From positions 8,804,001 through 8,868,000 of the forward strand of contig NZ_CP107976.1 of the NCBI RefSeq assembly GCF_036099295.1: 64,000 nucleotides of DNA. Reading direction: 5' to 3'. Position numbers and translations under genes: made by a program. The notes beneath the pieces are model-generated. The model was given only the letters and a program-made list of their open reading frames with translations. It searched no databases and was not told the DNA's origin. The DNA is from Streptomyces sp. NBC_00358 (lineage in GTDB: Bacteria; Actinomycetota; Actinomycetes; Streptomycetales; Streptomycetaceae). Positions 60,614-64,000 of this stretch are shown here, piece after piece (the first letter of the stretch is position 1; every line of letters starts with the position of its first letter).

Positions 60614-61834
60614 ATGATGACGTCGCAGCCCGGGGCTGCCGGCGTGGCTTCGCCCGAGCTGGACCGCGCGGCGGCCTGGGGGACGGAACAGCCGTCGGTG
60701 CTCCTGGTCGAGGACGACCCGGGCGACGCGCTCCTCGTCGAGGAGATGGTCGCCGACAGCGCGCTCGGTATGCGCCTGCGCTGGGTGCGGTCGATGGCGG
60801 AGGCGTGCGACGTGCTCGCGTCCGAGGCCCCGGACTGCGTGCTGCTCGACCTGCATCTCCCGGACGCGCAGGGCCTGGAGGCGGTGTCGCGGGTGCGCGA
60901 GCACGCCGAACACGTCGCCGTGGTGGTGCTCACCGGTCTCGCGGAGGAGGGGACCGGTCTGGCGGCCGTGGCGGCGGGCGCGCAGGACTACCTGGTCAAG
61001 GGCCGGGTCGAACCGGAGCTGTTCGGACGGGCGGTGCGCTACGCGATCCAGCGCAAGCAGGCCGAGCGGGACGCGGTGGCACTCCAGGCGAGTCAGATGC
61101 TGGCGCAGGAGAACGCCCGCCTGGAACGGGGGCTGCTGCCGCGCCCGCTGCTGCGCGGGGACGGCGTGGAGGTCGTGACCCGCTACCGCCCCGGTCGCGC
61201 GCACGCGCTGCTGGGCGGCGACTTCTACGACATCGTCCAGAGCGCCGACGGCACCGTGCACGCGATGATCGGTGATGTCTCCGGGCACGGTCCGGACGAA
61301 GCCGCTCTCGGGGTCGCACTGCGCATAGCCTGGCGCACCCTGGTCCTCAGCGGTGTCACCGGTGCCGACCAGGTGGGCCGGCTCGAGGAGATCCTCATGG
61401 TCGAGCGGGCCACGGTGGGCGTCTTCGCCACCCTGGTCATCCTCACCGTCAGCCCCGGTCAACGCAGTGTTCGGATGGTGCGGGCAGGTCACCACGGTGT
61501 GCTGCTGCGTGAGAGCGACGGGGTCGAGTGGGTGGAGGTCAGAGGCGGCCCGGCGTTGGGGATCATTCCCGGAGGGGCGGACTGGCCCGTGGAGGAACTG
61601 GCGTTCCCGGAGGGTGCGGCGATGGTGCTGTTCACCGACGGCCTCTTCGAGGGGCGCGTCGGGCGCGGCACGGAGCGCCTCGGCGAGGAGGGCCTGCTCG
61701 CCGTGGCCCGCGAACTGGCCGATCTGGCACCGGCCGCGTTCGTCGACGGACTGATCCATCGGGCCGAGACGCTGGCCGAGGGGCAGGGCGGCCTGCCCGA
61801 CGATGTCGCCGTGCTCTACCTGCGCTGGAGCTGA
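60614..61834 (+). CDS. Response regulator with PP2C/SpoIIE-type phosphatase output
   Basis: 406 residues. The receiver domain has VLLVEDDPGDALLVEE, phospho-acceptor D79 in CVLLDLHLPD and the K of DYLVKG. A short coiled helix leads to a SpoIIE/RsbU-like Ser/Thr phosphatase domain (GGDFYDIVQSADGTVHAMIG and DDVAVLYLRW). It probably dephosphorylates an anti-sigma antagonist in a partner-switching pathway. Overlaps the histidine kinase gene (TGATG). Confidence 0.94.
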   Translation: MMTSQPGAAGVASPELDRAAAWGTEQPSVLLVEDDPGDALLVEEMVADSALGMRLRWVRSMAEACDVLASEAPDCVLLDLHLPDAQGLEAVSRVREHAEHVAVVVLTGLAEEGTGLAAVAAGAQDYLVKGRVEPELFGRAVRYAIQRKQAERDAVALQASQMLAQENARLERGLLPRPLLRGDGVEVVTRYRPGRAHALLGGDFYDIVQSADGTVHAMIGDVSGHGPDEAALGVALRIAWRTLVLSGVTGADQVGRLEEILMVERATVGVFATLVILTVSPGQRSVRMVRAGHHGVLLRESDGVEWVEVRGGPALGIIPGGADWPVEELAFPEGAAMVLFTDGLFEGRVGRGTERLGEEGLLAVARELADLAPAAFVDGLIHRAETLAEGQGGLPDDVAVLYLRWS

Positions 61835-63498
61835 TGGGTGTGAAGAGCGTGCGTGACGACAACGATTTCGAGGACGGGACAGGGAACATGACCGGCGAGC
61901 GGTGGGCCGGACGCCGGCTGACGGTGCAGGGCTGGATCAGGCTGGTGGTGGCGCTCATGGCGCTGCTGGTGGTGGTGGGCTCCGTGATCGGCGCGGGGCT
62001 GCTCCAGCGGACGGCCTCGGTCACCGACCATCTGCTCATGGACGTCGAACCCGCGCAGACGGAGGCGTACCGGCTGCAGGCGGCCCTGGTGAACCAGGAG
62101 ACGGGAATCCGCGGCTACGCCATCGCCGCCGACCGGCAGTTCCTGGACCCCTACGCGCAGGGCAAGCAGGACGAGGCGCATGCCGCGGCCCGGATGCGCG
62201 CTCTCATCGGCGACCGTCCCGGACTCCTCGCAAACCTGGAGACGGTGGAGAAGCGGGCGGCCGAGTGGCGGCGCACCTACGCCGAACCCCTCGTGGCCGG
62301 TGTGACACCGGGCAAGCCGCGCACCATCGACCAGGCGACCGCCGAACGCGGCAAGAAGGCCTTCGACCGGATCCGCGGTGCCGCGGCCGCACAGACCGCC
62401 GGACTGGCGGCCGCCGTCAAGGACGGTCAGGACCAGCTGGCCTCGTCGCGCAAGGTCCGCGACGCGGTGCTCGTCGCCATGGTCGTGGTGTTCCTGCTGA
62501 CCGGCGTGGTCCTGACGATCCTGATCCGGGTGCTGGTGGCACGTCCGCTGGAGGAACTGCGGATCGCCACCCGCCGGGTCGCCCAGGGCGACTTCGACCA
62601 TGTCATCCTCGGCGGCGGACCCGCCGACGTCACCGCGGTGGCCACGGACGTGGAGAACATGCGGCAGCGGATAGTCGCGGAGCTGGCCTCCTCCCGGGAA
62701 CAGCAGGCGGTCCTGACCCGACAGGCCGCCGACCTGGACGCGCAGGCCGTGGAGTTGCGCCGCTCCAACGCCGAACTCGAACAGTTCGCCTACGTGGCCT
62801 CCCACGATCTGCAGGAACCGCTGCGCAAGGTGGCCTCGTTCTGCCAGCTCCTGGAGAAGCGCTACGGCGACCAGTTGGACGACCGCGCGCGGCAGTACAT
62901 CGACTTCGCCGTCGACGGCGCCAAGCGCATGCAGATCCTCATCAACGACCTGCTCACCTTCTCCCGGGTGGGCCGCGTCAACGACTCCCGCCTTCCGGTC
63001 GACATGGCCCAGGCGCTCGACAAGGCGCTGGCCAACCTGGACAGCGCTGTCACCGACAGCGGCGCCCGCGTCGACCGGCCCGACGAGCTGCCCCGGATCG
63101 TCGGGGACCCCACGCTCATGACGATGCTCTGGCAGAACCTGGTCGGCAACGCCGTCAAGTTCCGCCACCCCGACCGCCCACCGCACATCCGGATCACGTG
63201 CGAGCGGGACCCGAAGAACCCCGACGCGTGGCGCCTGTGCGTCACGGACAACGGCATCGGTATCCCGGCCGAGTTCGAGGACAAGGTCTTCGTCATCTTC
63301 CAGAGGCTGCACAGCCGCGATGCCTACGGTGGTACCGGCATCGGCCTCGCTCTCTGCAAGAAGATCGTCGAGTACCACGGTGGCCACATCTGGATCGACA
63401 CGTCCTACACCGACGGCACACGCTTCTGCTTCACTCTCCCGTCCATCGACGAGGCGGACACCCGTCACGCCGCCTCCGAAGACAAGGCTCTGACATGA
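61834..63498 (+). CDS. CHASE3-type sensor histidine kinase
   Basis: 554 residues. TM1 about 33-56, extracytoplasmic CHASE3-like helical domain (LQAALVNQETGIRGYAIAAD), TM2 about 208-232, HAMP, then HisKA with H324 in YVASHDLQEPLRKV and HATPase boxes NLVGNAVKF, DNGIGIP and GTGIGLAL. The kinase core is of the bacteriophytochrome-related class. It would phosphorylate the co-encoded receivers. Coupled to both neighbours by stop-start overlaps. Confidence 0.94.
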   Translation: MGVKSVRDDNDFEDGTGNMTGERWAGRRLTVQGWIRLVVALMALLVVVGSVIGAGLLQRTASVTDHLLMDVEPAQTEAYRLQAALVNQETGIRGYAIAADRQFLDPYAQGKQDEAHAAARMRALIGDRPGLLANLETVEKRAAEWRRTYAEPLVAGVTPGKPRTIDQATAERGKKAFDRIRGAAAAQTAGLAAAVKDGQDQLASSRKVRDAVLVAMVVVFLLTGVVLTILIRVLVARPLEELRIATRRVAQGDFDHVILGGGPADVTAVATDVENMRQRIVAELASSREQQAVLTRQAADLDAQAVELRRSNAELEQFAYVASHDLQEPLRKVASFCQLLEKRYGDQLDDRARQYIDFAVDGAKRMQILINDLLTFSRVGRVNDSRLPVDMAQALDKALANLDSAVTDSGARVDRPDELPRIVGDPTLMTMLWQNLVGNAVKFRHPDRPPHIRITCERDPKNPDAWRLCVTDNGIGIPAEFEDKVFVIFQRLHSRDAYGGTGIGLALCKKIVEYHGGHIWIDTSYTDGTRFCFTLPSIDEADTRHAASEDKALT

Positions 63499-63944
63499 CA
63501 GCTCCTGCCGGCACTCCGATCAATGTCCTCCTCGTCGAGGACGACCCGGGCGACGAGCTGATGACCCGGGAGGCGTTCGAGGACAACAAGATCGGCAACA
63601 CCCTGCACGTGGTCCGGGACGGTGAGGAGGCGCTCGACTTCCTCTACCGGCGCGGTGCCCACACCGACGCGCCGCAGCCCGATCTGATCCTCCTCGACCT
63701 CAACCTGCCCAAGTACGACGGCCGGCAGGTCCTGGAGAAGATCAAGTCGGACCCCGCCCTGTCGCACATCCCGGTCGTCGTGCTGACCACCTCCGCGGCG
63801 GAGGAGGACATCCTGCGCAGCTACAAACTGCACGCCAACGCCTATGTCACCAAGCCGGTCGATCTGGACCAGTTCATCGCGGCCGTCCGCCAGATCGACG
63901 ACTTCTTCGTCCAGGTGGTGCGCCTGCCCCGGCAGAACAGCTGA
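63495..63944 (+). CDS. Single-domain response regulator (Rcp1/CheY-like)
   Basis: 149 residues, receiver only: VLLVEDDPGDELMTREAF acidic pocket, phospho-acceptor D68 in LILLDLNLPKYDG, T of VVVLTTSAAEED and K of AYVTKPVDLDQF. This Rcp1-like subtype often serves as a phosphate shuttle for bacteriophytochrome-type kinases. ATGA overlap with the kinase gene; the operon may continue beyond the window. Confidence 0.95.
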   Translation: MTAPAGTPINVLLVEDDPGDELMTREAFEDNKIGNTLHVVRDGEEALDFLYRRGAHTDAPQPDLILLDLNLPKYDGRQVLEKIKSDPALSHIPVVVLTTSAAEEDILRSYKLHANAYVTKPVDLDQFIAAVRQIDDFFVQVVRLPRQNS

Positions 63945-64000
63945 CCCCCTGGAACACCTCGCAGCCCGAGGCGCGGTCGTCGGGGCCCCTGCCTTCCGAC

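Noticed and set aside
1..64000. tRNA/rRNA genes, CRISPR arrays, intact transposons, integrases or attachment sites
   Set aside because: None was seen when reading both strands; the repeats present are short local tandem arrays or hairpins rather than spaced CRISPR repeats or IS ends.

Overview
The window is very GC-rich, with G/C-biased codon third positions, many GTG starts and translationally coupled gene pairs. Its gene families are typical of Streptomyces: a type III PKS with an ICMT-like methyltransferase, an AfsA-like protein, DUF574 methyltransferase, ECF41 sigma factor, PNPOx-fold proteins, DUF3618 and YihY proteins. It reads as chromosomal (probably arm-proximal) DNA of a Streptomyces or close relative. 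I see no rRNA, tRNA, CRISPR array, intact insertion sequence or phage module.

Layout. 1-3650 (minus, cut by the window edge): fused assimilatory nitrate reductase and flavoprotein reductase with a possible GlnR box. 3.8-10.1 kb: M24 peptidase-like protein, TPR-like membrane protein, MFS transporter, cold-shock protein and a secreted lamin-tail-domain protein, separated by strong hairpins. 10.3-14.0 kb: a prenylated phenolic-lipid cluster (UbiA prenyltransferase divergent from type III PKS, ICMT-like methyltransferase and FAD monooxygenase). 14.2-18.2 kb: small stress-type genes, a Doc-like toxin-antitoxin pair and a DUF574 methyltransferase. 18.5-21.2 kb: an ion-channel pseudogene, an alpha/beta hydrolase whose expected nucleophile is Asn, and an L,D-transpeptidase lipoprotein. 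21.2-26.1 kb: a glycerolipid-like locus (lipid kinase, ADPS-like FAD enzyme, TetR, GlpD). 26.4-30.2 kb: DUF1275 and YihY membrane proteins and a secreted GH54-type arabinofuranosidase with two ricin-type modules.

30.7-39.9 kb is the most unusual part: seven tightly coupled plus-strand genes encoding a rifampin-phosphotransferase-like dikinase, a nucleotidyltransferase-fold protein, an extended SDR reductase, an enlarged nucleoside-diphosphate-kinase-like protein, an AfsA-type butenolide synthase, a UbiA-type prenyltransferase and a nitroreductase. I do not recognise this set as a described pathway. It suggests a phosphorylated and/or prenylated butenolide-type lipid or signal.

41.0-44.6 kb is a TetR-MFS-PLP lyase operon whose promoter overlaps a perfect palindrome. 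44.7-51.6 kb holds small stress and regulatory genes, including a PNPOx gene behind a palindrome resembling OsdR/DevR sites. 52-60 kb includes an NHL beta-propeller protein, an MFS exporter, a carboxymuconolactone-decarboxylase/ECF41 pair with a recognisable ECF41 promoter, hypothetical genes, a SUKH-like remnant and a stand-alone TOPRIM protein. 60.6-63.9 kb is an overlapping signalling operon: receiver-PP2C phosphatase, CHASE3-type histidine kinase and a single-domain receiver.
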